The notes: a model not told the origin generated them from the sequence alone. 64,000 nucleotides of DNA from Granulicella sp. L56 (GCF_009765835.1 NZ_LMUS01000006.1:2284635-2348634), one strand, 5' to 3'. Shown: positions 54,305 to 63,522, counted from the first letter of the stretch. Numbers and translations: made by a program.

Positions 54305-54607
54305 ATGAACGACCCGAAAGGCTCAGTCTGGCGCAAATGGGATTTACACGTCCACACCCCCGCATCGTTGATTCATCACTACGACGGAACTGATCCGTGG
54401 CCACAGTTCCTGAATGAACTGGCTAATCTTCCGCCGGAATTTAAGGTCATTGGGATCAATGACTACATGCTTTTAGATGGCTACAAGCGGATTCTGGCTG
54501 AGAAAGCGGCGGGAAAGCTCACCAATATCGATCTGTTTCTCCCATTTATCGAATTCAGATTGGATAAGTTAGGCGGAAGCCAGAACCACCTGAGCCGCGT
54601 TAATTAG
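54305..54607 (+). pseudogene. TrlF-like PHP-ATPase gene, N-terminal fragment
   Basis: 100 residues with AAGGA upstream. WRKWDLHVHTPAS is the PHP metal-binding start, followed by PEFKVIGINDYMLLDGYKRI and LFLPFIEFRLDKLGGSQNHL, the N-terminus of TrlF-type proteins: a PHP phosphoesterase fused to an SMC/AAA-like ATPase of ~900 residues. The frame ends at 54605-54607 (the family continues) and a MITE-end copy follows 42 bp later, so the gene was cut. PHP-ATPase proteins have been reported as single-gene phage defence; the fragment itself cannot act. Confidence 0.8.
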
Positions 54608-54648
54608 GGGACACCTCAAGAAACGGAAATTTATGTACGCTAAGGCGC

Positions 54649-54705
54649 GCCAGACGCGCTGGTGAGGAGCTCCCGCCAAATAGTCTGCAAACATTTACGC
54701 CATAT
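54649..54705. repeat. 57-bp copy of a MITE-like right end
   Basis: Matches 51791-51847 with two mismatches (contains CGCCAAATAGTCTGC and TTTACGCCATAT) but lacks the terminal 16 bp. It sits beside the break of the TrlF-like gene, suggesting that an insertion/excision of this element truncated the gene. Confidence 0.85.
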
Positions 54706-55073
54706 CGTCCTCGTGTTACCAGAATTGACCCCCCAGATGAGATTAAGAACAGGTTCTTGTCATAAGCGCCATCTCCGCCGACGTCAAGAAGGCCGGAATT
54801 GTTTAGTTCAACACTCGTGACTGCAATCGGTCTGCAACTGTTCGTCCCGCCTGGAGTGGCATGAATTTCGCTGCTATCTATTTCAACAATTGCGCCCCGC
54901 TCTGCCACGAGTGTGTCAGCCGTATCTTGATTCGTTAAAGCTATCCTGCTGAGGTAGAAACGGCGTTGTCCATATCAGCGACACTTCAATCGACAGCGAT
55001 GGCGACGACCTGATGCTATCCGGAGGGTCCGCCAACATTGAAGCGTGTACGTTTTCTGCTCGTTTGTACGCAA
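54706..55073. other. Spacer, unidentified
   Basis: A minus frame (about 54700-54908) reads VEIDSSEIHATPGGTNSC and LNNSGLLDVGGDGAYDKN, possibly a scrap of a beta-helix protein. No supported gene. Confidence 0.25.
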
Positions 55074-55193
55074 TCACTGCTGACGAAACTCACGCAGTTT
55101 CCTGTCGTGTGCATGGGCAGAGGAACGTAAATTTTCCGGAGTCTTTGCGTAGCCAGCTTCGTCACCGTAACCAATCGTAATGTATTTCGACAT
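55074..55193 (-). pseudogene. YCII-domain protein, N-terminal fragment
   Basis: 39 residues from ATG 55193 with GGGGGAG upstream. MSKYITIGYGDEAGYAKT, followed by AHAHDRKLR, matches the beginning of YCII-related (DGPF) proteins of ~100-120 residues. A stop follows and the rest is missing. May be a translated stub. Confidence 0.6.
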
Positions 55194-55554
55194 GAACTCC
55201 CCCTTTCCTTCTTGGACGCTGTGTCCTGTGTTGCTGTTCTGCCTACTGTCATTTTGATTTGAGGCAATCTCGAAGACAGCGGTTTTCAGTAATGGCTCCA
55301 GACATCGCCAAGGTCGATGCCAATCGTCATCTCAACCTTGGCCTGCCTGTATGGAACTTCAGCAATGAGGTGTTGCGCTGGCTTCTTCATGGGAGCAGTC
55401 TGCTCCCCCTGCGGAGGACCTGCTCATCCCATTTATCGGGACCAATTCAACCTCGTAGGCGCACAAATTCCGAGTTGGCCCCCTTCCCAAACAGGATAAA
55501 CTGGTTTTCACAGACCGAGTTGACACGCGTTATACGGTTATCTGGAGATTAAGA
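55194..55554. other. Spacer, unidentified
   Basis: A plus frame from about 55292 (MAPDIAKVDANRHLNLGLP, then WNFSNEVLRWLLH) looks coding at the start but degenerates after ~35 codons; I do not recognise it. No RNA gene or repeat seen. Confidence 0.25.
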
Positions 55555-56343
55555 ATGCCAGTCGTCGGAACATGCCCTTTGTGTCAAACCGAGAACGTTC
55601 TCCTCTGCCGGTCCCATTTGGAGTTCCCTCGGTTTGTCTATAAGGCACTTCGCGACGAGAACAACGCACTTAACAAGAATCCAATTCATATCACCCGTGA
55701 GGGCGTTGAGCAGACACAGCGGCAAAATTGGCGTCATCTGCTGTGCAGGATGTGCGAGAACGAGCGCTTTAACGGGCTTGGCGAAAGACACGTTGCAAGA
55801 ATCAGTCTAAAAACCGACGGGAGCTTCCCGTTGATGGACATGATCCGCGATCGGCTCCAGAAGAGCGATGGGCGAACGCGATATTACGATGCGACCGACA
55901 CAGCTGTTCCCCATCAGCAGTTGGTCTACTTTGCCTTGTCAATGCTTTGGCGATCGATCTTCATTCATGAGCGTGAGAGACCGATCCGTCTTGGCCCCTA
56001 CGAAGAATCGATTCGTGAATACCTCCTAGGCGGACCTCCGCCGCAGGATGTATCCATACACGTTATCGTCCGGAACACCTCACCCCTCACTCAGACATCG
56101 CACAGCATGTATCTCAGAGCAAAAGGACTGGTCGGGCGTGTCTATGCGTTTAGTATTCCGGGGATAACGTTTCACATCACCTTGGGAAAACATCGGTATG
56201 ACGAAACCCGAACTGGCTGTTTACTTCATGGAGAGGAAAAGCTCATTCTCGAATCCCTCGTTATTGAGGAAGCTCTGGACGAGCAGACCCGCAGGCAAGT
56301 CCGGAAGGCAGAAGAAGGCGGAAAGATTCGCGTTTTCGTGTGA
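55555..56343 (+). CDS. Hypothetical protein with HNH-like zinc knuckles
   Basis: 262 residues, GGAG 7 nt before ATG. The N-terminus holds CPLCQTENVLLCRSHLEFPRF and, after 60 residues, LLCRMCENERF: two CxxC pairs with SH between, the layout of an HNH/zinc-ribbon nuclease-like fold (C..C, SH..P.F, LLC..CE). The remaining ~180 residues are mixed alpha/beta without a known motif. Such proteins are frequent in defence-rich islands, but no catalytic His-Asn-His set is certain. Position between truncated island genes and the SDR gene; monocistronic. Confidence 0.65.
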   Translation: MPVVGTCPLCQTENVLLCRSHLEFPRFVYKALRDENNALNKNPIHITREGVEQTQRQNWRHLLCRMCENERFNGLGERHVARISLKTDGSFPLMDMIRDRLQKSDGRTRYYDATDTAVPHQQLVYFALSMLWRSIFIHERERPIRLGPYEESIREYLLGGPPPQDVSIHVIVRNTSPLTQTSHSMYLRAKGLVGRVYAFSIPGITFHITLGKHRYDETRTGCLLHGEEKLILESLVIEEALDEQTRRQVRKAEEGGKIRVFV

Positions 56344-56480
56344 TGTAGCGGTGGATTGCTGCGATGCGATTCATAAATATAGGCAAGTAACGATAAACGC
56401 GTTTATAGGGACTGACCGCTCCCAGCAAGAAGTAACGTCCAATCTGCACCGTGATGCATCCAATGCGGCAAGGAGCAACA

Positions 56481-57242
56481 ATGAACATTTCAGGCAACAC
56501 AATCCTCGTAACCGGAGGAACCAGCGGCATCGGCCGCGCTCTTGCTGAGGCGCTGCACGGCAAAGGAAACAAGGTCATCATCGCTGGACGACGGCAGGCG
56601 TTGCTTGACGAGGTCACAGGCCGCAATCCCGGAATGGTCGGTATCGCCGTGGACCTGAGTGATCCTGCGGCCATCGCAACATTCGCCGAGTCTGTGAAGA
56701 GCCAGTTTCCTGAACTGAATGTTCTGGTCAACAACGCAGGCATTGCTGGCCACGAGGACTATACGGCGGATTCTATCGACCTGACGCGCGCTTACAGCAC
56801 GATTCAGACCAACATCACCGGCGTCGTGCAATTATCGGCTGCTTTGCTCCCCACATTGCGTGCTCAGCCACACTCCACGCTGATCGTGACCACCTCAGGG
56901 CTGGCGTTCGTTCCCTACCCGCCAGGTCCGGTTTACAGCGCGACCAAGGCTTTCATGCACAACTGGCTTGATGCGCTTCGTGTGCAACTGCGGAAGACCA
57001 GCGTTGAAGTGCTGGAGCTCGCGCCGCCTTACGTACAAACAGAGCTCGGCGGTCCGCAGCAGGCGAGCGATTCGCGTGCGATGCCTCTCAAGGATTTCAC
57101 CACGGAGGTTGTGCAGATTCTGGAAAGCAACACCATCGAAAAGGGAGAGATTCTCGTCGAGAGAGTGAAACCTCTGCGCACTGCCGAGAAGGATGGCAAG
57201 TACCAGGAGTTCCTCGACATGTTCGCCGGCATGCACGATTAA
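56481..57242 (+). CDS. DltE-like short-chain dehydrogenase/reductase
   Basis: 253 residues from ATG 56481 with AAGGAG upstream. Classical SDR pattern: cofactor loop TGGTSGIGRA, AGRR (Arg-Arg after strand 2, favouring NADP), VNNAGIAG, Ser in TTSGLAF and catalytic YSATK. C-terminal part (VLELAPPYVQTELGG) is like DltE-type SDRs. It should oxidise or reduce an alcohol/carbonyl in the cytoplasm. Possibly part of the catabolic gene set at 58-63.4 kb, though ~800 bp and a MITE-like element separate it from them. Confidence 0.92.
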   Translation: MNISGNTILVTGGTSGIGRALAEALHGKGNKVIIAGRRQALLDEVTGRNPGMVGIAVDLSDPAAIATFAESVKSQFPELNVLVNNAGIAGHEDYTADSIDLTRAYSTIQTNITGVVQLSAALLPTLRAQPHSTLIVTTSGLAFVPYPPGPVYSATKAFMHNWLDALRVQLRKTSVEVLELAPPYVQTELGGPQQASDSRAMPLKDFTTEVVQILESNTIEKGEILVERVKPLRTAEKDGKYQEFLDMFAGMHD

Positions 57243-57560
57243 GTGACTGAGCCGGTCGTCGTATCAGATGATCGGTCACCGGTTCCTCAGGTTTCTCGTA
57301 CCCCCTCAACTCGAAATCTCGGCCGCCGCAAGGGGCTTGTAACGGATGTCTCAGGTCCACAGCGTAACGCATGTCCCGGTACACTCACCCCCTTAGCGAG
57401 GCTTGTCTTCCTTATGTGCGTGCGTCAGCACACATGAATTTCAGGGTCGCGTTGCGGCAGGAACAGGCCGCCGAGGTGGGAAGCGGAGAACGCAAAGCCG
57501 TCCTAGCGCGGGAGGAGACCCCTCCCGCAACTCAGGCCGATGTTTTAGCGAGACACTGAG
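57243..57560. other. Spacer between SDR gene and MITE-like element
   Basis: Only short overlapping frames; nothing recognised. Confidence 0.35.
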
Positions 57561-57794
57561 TATAGCTTGGGTAGGTATGTGGCGTAAGTCTTTGGGCGCT
57601 CTTTGGCGTAGATCGGCCTCAGACGCATCTCGGGTTGCCGGCCGGCGTTCTTAGATTGTCTCCCTCAAGCACCTCATTCCATAGGTGAAGCGGAGGACGC
57701 TCGTCTAGGCGGTCCCTTTGTGGACGCCACTCCTGGATGTCTCTTACGCCACTTATCGCTCAAATCTTTACGCCAGATAGCTCCCAAAGCAACA
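57561..57794. mobile_element. MITE-like element, 234 bp, with ~50-bp imperfect inverted ends
   Basis: Left end TATAGCTTGGGTAGGTATG, TGGCGTAA, 16 bp, TGGCGTA. Right end on the minus strand TGTTGCTTTGGGAGCTATC, TGGCGTAA, 16 bp, TGGCGTAAG. The two align without gaps over >50 bp with identical spacing. No coding sequence inside and no clear target duplication. The clearest copy of a family seen also at 51552-52058, 51621-51863, 54649-54705 and 63523-63574. Confidence 0.75.
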
Positions 57795-58071
57795 GGCTGG
57801 CGACGCGGCCGAATTTGTCTGAAGAAGCCAAATCAGATACCTATACATTGACCACTCCATCGGGTGAACAACATCGGTTCACCGGGATTGTGAATGTGGC
57901 GCGTTGGACAACGGCTACTGCTTTTGCGTTTTGAACGCATCATTGATCTGTACTGTGTAACTGTTGCGACGATCAGCGAGATAGCGATGGACATCTGAGA
58001 TGACAACCGATCCTTCTCCTACCGCGGAAGCAACTCGTTTGACCGAGTTCGCAGGCTCGACACGTTGACTA
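57795..58071. other. Spacer, no gene recognised
   Basis: Short frames only; 3' side of the hydrolase operon. Confidence 0.35.
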
Positions 58072-58950
58072 TTAATTTAGAAATGTCTCCAGAGCTTCTG
58101 TAAGTTCCTCAGGGTTTTCTTCTGCAATCCAATGTCCGCTTTGTGAAATTTGAAGGCCTCTGACGTTCTCCGCAACTTCACGCATCATCACTTCGACGCC
58201 AACACTGGTGTTACTTATTGCACCGAAAAGGGCAAGAACGGGGATTTGGAGCTTTCCGTTCTGTGCAAGTGCCGATCGATTGTCCAGTCCGTCCTGGTCG
58301 AAGGCTCGGTAGAGTTCAAAACCTGCTCGCATCGCTCCCACAGCGCTATAGGCAGACGTGTATATGTCCAGATCATCCTCACTGATTGCGGAAGGGTCAA
58401 AGATGCGAGAGTTATAGAACAGTTGTAGGTACTGGCGTTCTCGCGCCGCAACGAGCATCTCGGGAACATCGCGGGCGCCGTGAAAGGCAAAATGCCACAC
58501 ACGAGGATCGACGCGAAGCTTGTCGAAGACCGATGTCCCCGGTAAAGGCGCATCCATCACTACAAGATGAGACACCTCATCACGAAACATCTCCGCAAAA
58601 GCGTAAGCGACCATGAGCCCAATATCATGCCCAACCAGGGCAACCGGGCCTTGGATTTGAAGATGTTCTCTCAACAAACGATGAATATCCCCTGCCATAG
58701 TACGTTTGTCGTATCCGCCCGCTGGACGTGAAGAGTTTCCTGCCCCGCGATAGTCCGGCGCGATGACGCGAAAGCCCGCTGAAACGAGGTTCGGAATGAC
58801 GTGACGCCACTCCCACCATGTCTGCGGAAAGCCATGCAGCAGAACGATCGTTCGTTCTCCTTCGCCCGCCAAGACGTAGTGCAATCGTAGCCCCGGTTCA
58901 ATTTGGGCCATGCCATGCGTAATCGAAGATTTTCCTAGTTCTGGAGGCAT
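58072..58950 (-). CDS. Alpha/beta hydrolase, epoxide-hydrolase-like
   Basis: 292 residues. HGFPQTWWEW gives the oxyanion hole, GHDIGLMVAYAF the nucleophile elbow with Asp109 in place of Ser, and SGHWIAEENP the catalytic His. An Asp nucleophile after GH is typical of epoxide hydrolases and haloalkane dehalogenases. Last gene of a four-gene minus-strand run (DUF302, oxidoreductase, hypothetical, hydrolase), 109 bp after the third. Probably detoxification or degradation of a xenobiotic or plant compound under MarR control. Confidence 0.88.
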   Translation of the reverse strand: MPPELGKSSITHGMAQIEPGLRLHYVLAGEGERTIVLLHGFPQTWWEWRHVIPNLVSAGFRVIAPDYRGAGNSSRPAGGYDKRTMAGDIHRLLREHLQIQGPVALVGHDIGLMVAYAFAEMFRDEVSHLVVMDAPLPGTSVFDKLRVDPRVWHFAFHGARDVPEMLVAARERQYLQLFYNSRIFDPSAISEDDLDIYTSAYSAVGAMRAGFELYRAFDQDGLDNRSALAQNGKLQIPVLALFGAISNTSVGVEVMMREVAENVRGLQISQSGHWIAEENPEELTEALETFLN

Positions 58951-59059
58951 TGTTCTCCCGTACTTTCAGCATTTTTCGAGCGAGCGCATGACCCCGTCTA
59001 TTTATTGCGGGCGGCATGAACGCATAGCGTTTCCATAACGCAAATCTTTCTGACCAATT

Positions 59060-59836
59060 TCATTTGCCCTTTAGTGTTTCCTCGTCGCTAGAAGAGGAGA
59101 TGATAACTGAATCGATATCGATCAAAACCGTCGAAGAACCCGACAAGACGGTAGTCCCGTCATCTCTGCGACTCACAACACGTCTTCGGGTCGGGAACCA
59201 AAAGCCATCGAAGCAGCGGTAGTCGTGACAATAGTGAGCAACGGTTCCCTTTGCCACGTCGGTAAAGTAGTCGTGGCGCTGTAGAAAGCCCTTATTGTCA
59301 AAGTAGAACGTCTGCTCCTTAGAATGCGTGTCGATATCGGCGGGAAATTCGGCCTTGATGCTTCGCCAGATCTCGCCACTCTCGATGTGCTCAGCCCCTT
59401 CCGTACATACGATGCCACTGTTCATCAGAAAGAACGGCATCGTGAAGTAGTTCCAAAAAGCATAGGCGATGAAATACAGGAACTGTAGATCATTCCATGG
59501 CGTCGATCTGATGTGCCCGTCGTATGCATGTTTGGGATCGAGCAACTCATCGTTTCGTTTACCGTCGTCTGACTGGAGCCATACCTGAGAGGGGACAAAC
59601 AGACCCCGCGTGCCATTTCGCGGAAACGGAACTAGTTCAACTGAAGGCGCAATCGGGTCGATGATGACATGAACATCTCGAAGACCATCGGGATAGCCTT
59701 TCAGTTCAAAGAGAGAGCCGGAAAGCCTAAGTCGTACATCTAAGCGTGTCACTTTCCGCCAACGGTCGAGCCCTCCATTGGCGTCAAGAGCTAGGTTTAA
59801 AAGTTCGATCACTTGATGCTCCTCTTCTGCTTTCAT
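59060..59836 (-). CDS. Conserved hypothetical protein
   Basis: 258 residues without signal peptide. Begins with an amphipathic helix (HQVIELLNLALDANGGLDRW) and VTRLDVRLRLSGSLFELKG, followed by mostly beta segments (YFIAYAFWNYFTMPFFLMN, FYFDNKGFLQRHDYF, HYCHDYRCFDGFWFPTRRRV). The fold looks like the LolA/outer-membrane-lipoprotein-like beta sheet seen in other soil-bacterial hypothetical proteins, but I recognise no named family. It lies 24 bp after the oxidoreductase and is surely cotranscribed; a ligand-binding role in the pathway is possible. Confidence 0.7.
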   Translation of the reverse strand: MKAEEEHQVIELLNLALDANGGLDRWRKVTRLDVRLRLSGSLFELKGYPDGLRDVHVIIDPIAPSVELVPFPRNGTRGLFVPSQVWLQSDDGKRNDELLDPKHAYDGHIRSTPWNDLQFLYFIAYAFWNYFTMPFFLMNSGIVCTEGAEHIESGEIWRSIKAEFPADIDTHSKEQTFYFDNKGFLQRHDYFTDVAKGTVAHYCHDYRCFDGFWFPTRRRVVSRRDDGTTVLSGSSTVLIDIDSVIISSSSDEETLKGK

Positions 59837-59860
59837 CAGCCATTGGATGCGAGCGGTATC

Positions 59861-60865
59861 TTAGAGAGGGGTGGTGTCGAGGAGTATGGTCCCTTGGATC
59901 TCACGATCTTCCAACAGGCGATGTGCTTCTGCTGTCTGGCTCAGCGGAAGCACACGAGCTATTGAAGGACGGAGCTTCTCTTCCAACGTGGCCTTCACAA
60001 GAAACTCCATCCCTGCCCGGATCAACGCAGGCTTGGCCAGAAAGACCGGAAGATACAGACCTGTCATTGTTTGAGACTTCTGCATGAGCCGACGTGGAGC
60101 AAACGGCTGCCCGGGTCCACGCGTTGATCCGAAGATAATGTAACGGCCAAATGGTGCGAGGCACTCAAAGTTCTGTTCGAAGATCTCGCCGCCAATCGAT
60201 TCAAGGAGTACATCCACTCCCTGTCCGCCCGTCTTCTCCAGCACATGTTTTGTCCAATCTTCTTGCGTGTAGTCGATGGCTTCGTCCGCGCCTAGGCCAC
60301 GAATGAAGTCCAGCTTTTCGCTTGTACTCGCAGTTCCCAGGACAATGCCGGCACCTAAAATCTTCGCAATCTGAACTGCGAGGCTGCCCACGCCTCCCGA
60401 AGCACCCTGAACCAGTACCGAGTCTCCCGGGCGAATTTGCGTGGAGGCCGTCAACAACAGGTATGCGGTGAGTCCTTGGTTGGGCAGAGCAGCGAAGAGA
60501 TCAGCATCGGCAGAGTCAGGGATCTCGATGCATAGGTTGGTTTCAGCAACGACCTTTTGAGCATAGCTACCACCCCCCGGGGTGTAGGCCACTACTTTCT
60601 TGCCGATCAATCCCCGATCTTCCTCCGAACCGGCGCTGACTACCTTACCCACCGCCTGTAAGCCTGAGATATGCGGCAGTTCAATTCCTCCGACGTGGGT
60701 TTCCGGACGGTTATATGTGCCTTGCCGTTCCCGGATGTCGACATAATTCACGCTCGACCGTTCTACCTCGATGAGCACCTCCTTCTCCTGGGGCTTGGGT
60801 TCTGGCATATCGCCAAACTGCATTACATCGCGCGCCCCGAATTTCTCAAAAAATATCGCCTTCAT
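59861..60865 (-). CDS. MDR-family zinc-independent NADPH:quinone/enoyl oxidoreductase
   Basis: 334 residues from ATG 60865 with AGGAG 5-6 nt upstream. GroES-like start (MKAIFFEKFGARDVMQFGD), SSVNYVDIRERQGTYN, and the NADPH-binding QGASGGVGSLAVQIAKILGA motif, followed by GADEAIDYTQEDW. There are no structural-zinc cysteines, so it belongs to the quinone-oxidoreductase side of the medium-chain family, which reduces quinones or double bonds. Second gene of the minus-strand operon, 22 bp after the DUF302 gene. Confidence 0.92.
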   Translation of the reverse strand: MKAIFFEKFGARDVMQFGDMPEPKPQEKEVLIEVERSSVNYVDIRERQGTYNRPETHVGGIELPHISGLQAVGKVVSAGSEEDRGLIGKKVVAYTPGGGSYAQKVVAETNLCIEIPDSADADLFAALPNQGLTAYLLLTASTQIRPGDSVLVQGASGGVGSLAVQIAKILGAGIVLGTASTSEKLDFIRGLGADEAIDYTQEDWTKHVLEKTGGQGVDVLLESIGGEIFEQNFECLAPFGRYIIFGSTRGPGQPFAPRRLMQKSQTMTGLYLPVFLAKPALIRAGMEFLVKATLEEKLRPSIARVLPLSQTAEAHRLLEDREIQGTILLDTTPL

Positions 60866-60887
60866 GAGATCTCCTGAAATGGATTTG

Positions 60888-61427
60888 TTACTTGGATGCC
60901 TGAGAAATTGCCACGTCCGCAAGACCTGTGATGCCGGCGATCAACTGTTCGAGCTTGCGATCAAGTTCTATGGCGGCCATGCGTAGCGGAGGATTGTCAA
61001 CAGTGACCATCAGAGTGGAGGGTCGAACGTAGTACAGCGTTGAACCTGACGTGTTTTCGACAAGCAACATCTCCACGGGAGCGAACAATCCCGCAGAAAT
61101 ATCCTCGCGCATCATCGTGATGGCAAATAGTGGATTGCCAAAGATGATACGCACTACACGCTGGCTAATGCCGTATTTCGCAATCCAAGTGCTGTGCTCG
61201 ATCTGCGCAAACACCATGAAGCCGCTTGGGCCCACGAAACGCCTCGTCACCTCAGCGTCAAATTCCTTTGACGAAGCACTATTGGCCGCAACTTCATTGA
61301 TGAGCGGGACGCTAGATTCTCCGGCTTGCTCGTGGAGTCGGCGCAACACTTCGTCGAATGCTAAGGTGCTATCGATCTGGAGTCGCACTCCCCTGAACTC
61401 GTGTGCAGTTTGGTTCGCTGTGTTCAT
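60888..61427 (-). CDS. DUF302 protein
   Basis: 179 residues from ATG 61427 (AAAGGATG upstream). DUF302 pattern: FRGVRLQIDSTLAFDEVLRRL at the start, SGFMVFAQIEHSTWIAKYG with the family's GF..F..(I/L)(D/E)H..W, IIFGNPLFAITMM and AGLFAPVEMLLVE. The fold binds small molecules; function is not established. First gene of a four-gene operon divergent from a MarR regulator, with two putative operators between. Confidence 0.85.
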   Translation of the reverse strand: MNTANQTAHEFRGVRLQIDSTLAFDEVLRRLHEQAGESSVPLINEVAANSASSKEFDAEVTRRFVGPSGFMVFAQIEHSTWIAKYGISQRVVRIIFGNPLFAITMMREDISAGLFAPVEMLLVENTSGSTLYYVRPSTLMVTVDNPPLRMAAIELDRKLEQLIAGITGLADVAISQASK

Positions 61428-61475
61428 ATCATCCTTTCGCCATCCACACCTTCTGATGGGGTATCGCGTCATCTG

Positions 61476-61537
61476 GATGCATATACATCATGTTTTTCTA
61501 TATATAAATTACGATACAATAGTGATGTGTATACATC
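61476..61537. promoter_or_regulatory. Two GATGnnTATACATC sites in the DUF302/MarR divergent region
   Basis: GATGCATATACATC at 61476-61489 and GATGTGTATACATC at 61524-61537 agree at 12 of 14 positions and are near-palindromic; the second lies in a longer perfect repeat AGTGATGT...ACATCACT (61521-61540). The 48-bp spacing puts them on one face of the helix. The downstream site overlaps the regulator's start. Typical of MarR autoregulation. Confidence 0.7.
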
Positions 61538-61961
61538 ACTTCCATCGGAAATAAACCCCTGCGCCTGTACGACGGTAAAGAAGTTGTCACGAGTATTGGG
61601 CCGATTTTACGACTCAAACATCTCTCCAGCCGGCGTAAACATCACGCAATTGGCTGTTCTCCGCTGTATCGCACGGCGGAGCGGGGAACCTTTGGTCCGC
61701 GTAGCTGAAGAGATGGAGATGGACCGAACGTCACTTTATCGCGCAATTGCTCCCATGATTCGAGACGGCTGGATTGCCTCCACAAGCGAGAGCCACGCTC
61801 GATTCCGCACAGCGACTGTGACAAAGAAAGGACAGCGACTCCTGACCGATGCAAACAAACGCTGGGAAGAAGTGCAGCACACCGTCATTGGCAAATTTGG
61901 ACAGAAGAAGTACAAGGCGCTCCTGACCGAGCTGAATCGGTTGGCAGACTGCGCAGTTTAG
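61527..61961 (+). CDS. MarR-family regulator
   Basis: 144 residues from GTG 61527, the only plausible start before the first helix; no ribosome-binding site precedes it. CACTTVKKLSRVLGRFYDS, then a winged helix-turn-helix (NITQLAVLRCIARRSGEPLVRVAEEMEMDRTSLYRAIAPMIRDG, RTATVTKKGQRLL) and C-terminal dimerisation helix. The CAC-T-L opening occurs in a MarR subgroup that may sense oxidants or phenolics through cysteines. Divergent from the DUF302-oxidoreductase-hydrolase operon, which it probably represses. Confidence 0.9.
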   Translation: MYTSLPSEINPCACTTVKKLSRVLGRFYDSNISPAGVNITQLAVLRCIARRSGEPLVRVAEEMEMDRTSLYRAIAPMIRDGWIASTSESHARFRTATVTKKGQRLLTDANKRWEEVQHTVIGKFGQKKYKALLTELNRLADCAV

Positions 61962-62047
61962 GGGCGACCGAACTCATTTCCTTTGCAAAAAATCGGACTG
62001 AACACCACATCGAAGGCCCGCCTGCATCCAAAGTGATGAGGTGACGA

Positions 62048-62377
62048 ATGCTTTTTTACCTGCAAATGAGATGGAATATCGAAGGCCGGATCTCCCTGAA
62101 TGACGTCTTCGATCTCCAAAAGTCCGAAGAAGAAACTGTCGCAGGCCGCATCAAGGTTATAGGAATGTATAAGGTCGCAGCGCAGCGCCGGGTGATCGCA
62201 ATCATCGACATAGAGAATGCCGACGAACTGGACCGCAATTTTATGGCTCGCTTGCCACTCCGCGAATACCTTGAATTGGAAGCAGTCTGGGCTTTGCGGA
62301 CCTATGAAAGCTTTCTTGAGGATTGCAAATCTGGATTCAAGGATACCCATCCCCTAGAGCCGCAATCAGTCGTTTAG
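62048..62377 (+). CDS. Muconolactone-isomerase-like protein
   Basis: 109 residues. MLFYLQMRWNIEGRISL, GMYKVAAQRRVIAIIDIENADELDR and LPLREYLELEAVWALRTYESF match the muconolactone delta-isomerase-like ferredoxin-fold family. Classical members isomerise muconolactone in the beta-ketoadipate pathway; the subgroup here is found outside that pathway too. It follows the MarR gene by 86 bp on the same strand and is followed by an alpha/beta hydrolase. Confidence 0.78.
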   Translation: MLFYLQMRWNIEGRISLNDVFDLQKSEEETVAGRIKVIGMYKVAAQRRVIAIIDIENADELDRNFMARLPLREYLELEAVWALRTYESFLEDCKSGFKDTHPLEPQSVV

Positions 62378-62524
62378 AAGCTTCCTGATCGGACAGGATG
62401 TTCATGAAGCAGCTAGTGACGCCGATGCCGGCAATAAATTCCCCCATCCGCGCGGAAAGCCGGCACAAGAGTCGAAGTCGAAATATCACTCCAGATGACT
62501 GATTCTGCATCTCAAATCTGAGGT

Positions 62525-63412
62525 TTGTTGATCGTGCACTTTGAGAAGACGGAGCTATTGAATATTGCGTTCGAAATGGCCGGGCCAGTGTCTGGATCGA
62601 CCGTATTCCTGTTGCACGGGTGGCCAGATGCACCAGTCGGCTGGACGCATGTCGCTTCAAGATTACAGGGCGAGGGATTCAGAACGATAACCCCATATCT
62701 GCGCGGGTCATATCCCACTGAGTTCCTATCCCAGTCCACTCCCAGGTTTGCGGGAGCGGTGGCCATGGCCCAGGATGTGATCGACCTCGCAAATAAATTG
62801 AGAATTAAATCGTTCGCTGTTGTTGGACACGATTGGGGCGCACGTATCGCGTACACACTTGCAACGCTATTTCCAGAACGTATTCGAGCGATGGCCGCCC
62901 TCGCACTGGCATACCAGCCTCGCGGAGAGTTTCGCCTTGGAAGCTTCGCTCAGTCAAAGCAATTCTGGTATCAGTTCTTCCAATGCACAGATAGCGGAGC
63001 CGAGGCGGTGCGAAGAGATCCGATTGGATTCGCTCGAGTTCAGTGGGACACCTGGAGCCCCTCCGGATGGTTCACCGAGGAAGACTTTACCGCTGCAAGC
63101 AGATATTTCGAAAAGCCGGACTGGGCTGAAATCACCTTGAACGCCTATCGATCCAGGTATTTGAACGGCGAGGTAATCGATCACCGCTACGACGAACTTC
63201 AAGCGCTAATCAACAGCAGTGAGTCAATCTCAGTTCCGACTATCATGATCCAAGGTGCCTCAGATTTTTGCGACCTTCCCGCTGCTTCAGAAAATCAAGA
63301 AAAATATTTTCTGCGGCACTATAAACGTGTCGTTCTGGAGGGTATTGGCCATTTTCCGCATCGGGAAACTCCCGATGCAGTCGGCGAAGCTGTGTTACGC
63401 CTCTTGATCTAA
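62525..63412 (+). CDS. Alpha/beta hydrolase, epoxide-hydrolase-like
   Basis: 295 residues from TTG 62525; TTG 62528 or GTG 62534 are alternatives. HGWPDAPVGW forms the oxyanion site, VVGHDWGARIAY the nucleophile elbow with Asp103, IQGASDFCDLP the acid strand and GIGHFPHRETP the His. Asp nucleophile again suggests an epoxide hydrolase or dehalogenase. Second such enzyme in this catabolic cluster (the other at 58072-58950, only distantly similar). Confidence 0.88.
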   Translation: MLIVHFEKTELLNIAFEMAGPVSGSTVFLLHGWPDAPVGWTHVASRLQGEGFRTITPYLRGSYPTEFLSQSTPRFAGAVAMAQDVIDLANKLRIKSFAVVGHDWGARIAYTLATLFPERIRAMAALALAYQPRGEFRLGSFAQSKQFWYQFFQCTDSGAEAVRRDPIGFARVQWDTWSPSGWFTEEDFTAASRYFEKPDWAEITLNAYRSRYLNGEVIDHRYDELQALINSSESISVPTIMIQGASDFCDLPAASENQEKYFLRHYKRVVLEGIGHFPHRETPDAVGEAVLRLLI

Positions 63413-63522
63413 TCAGGCTTCAAATCCAGAGTGGCCACGTTTTTTTCAATTTAGGTGCACGGAGGACTGCTGAACGCGATGCTCGTTTGTGCTTCCTAAT
63501 CCGTGGCCGCCGTGAGCCATCT
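63413..63522. other. Probable interior of a degraded MITE-like element
   Basis: AGGTGCACGGAGGAC and GTGGCCGCC resemble interior parts of the element at 57561-57794; no left end is visible. Confidence 0.35.
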
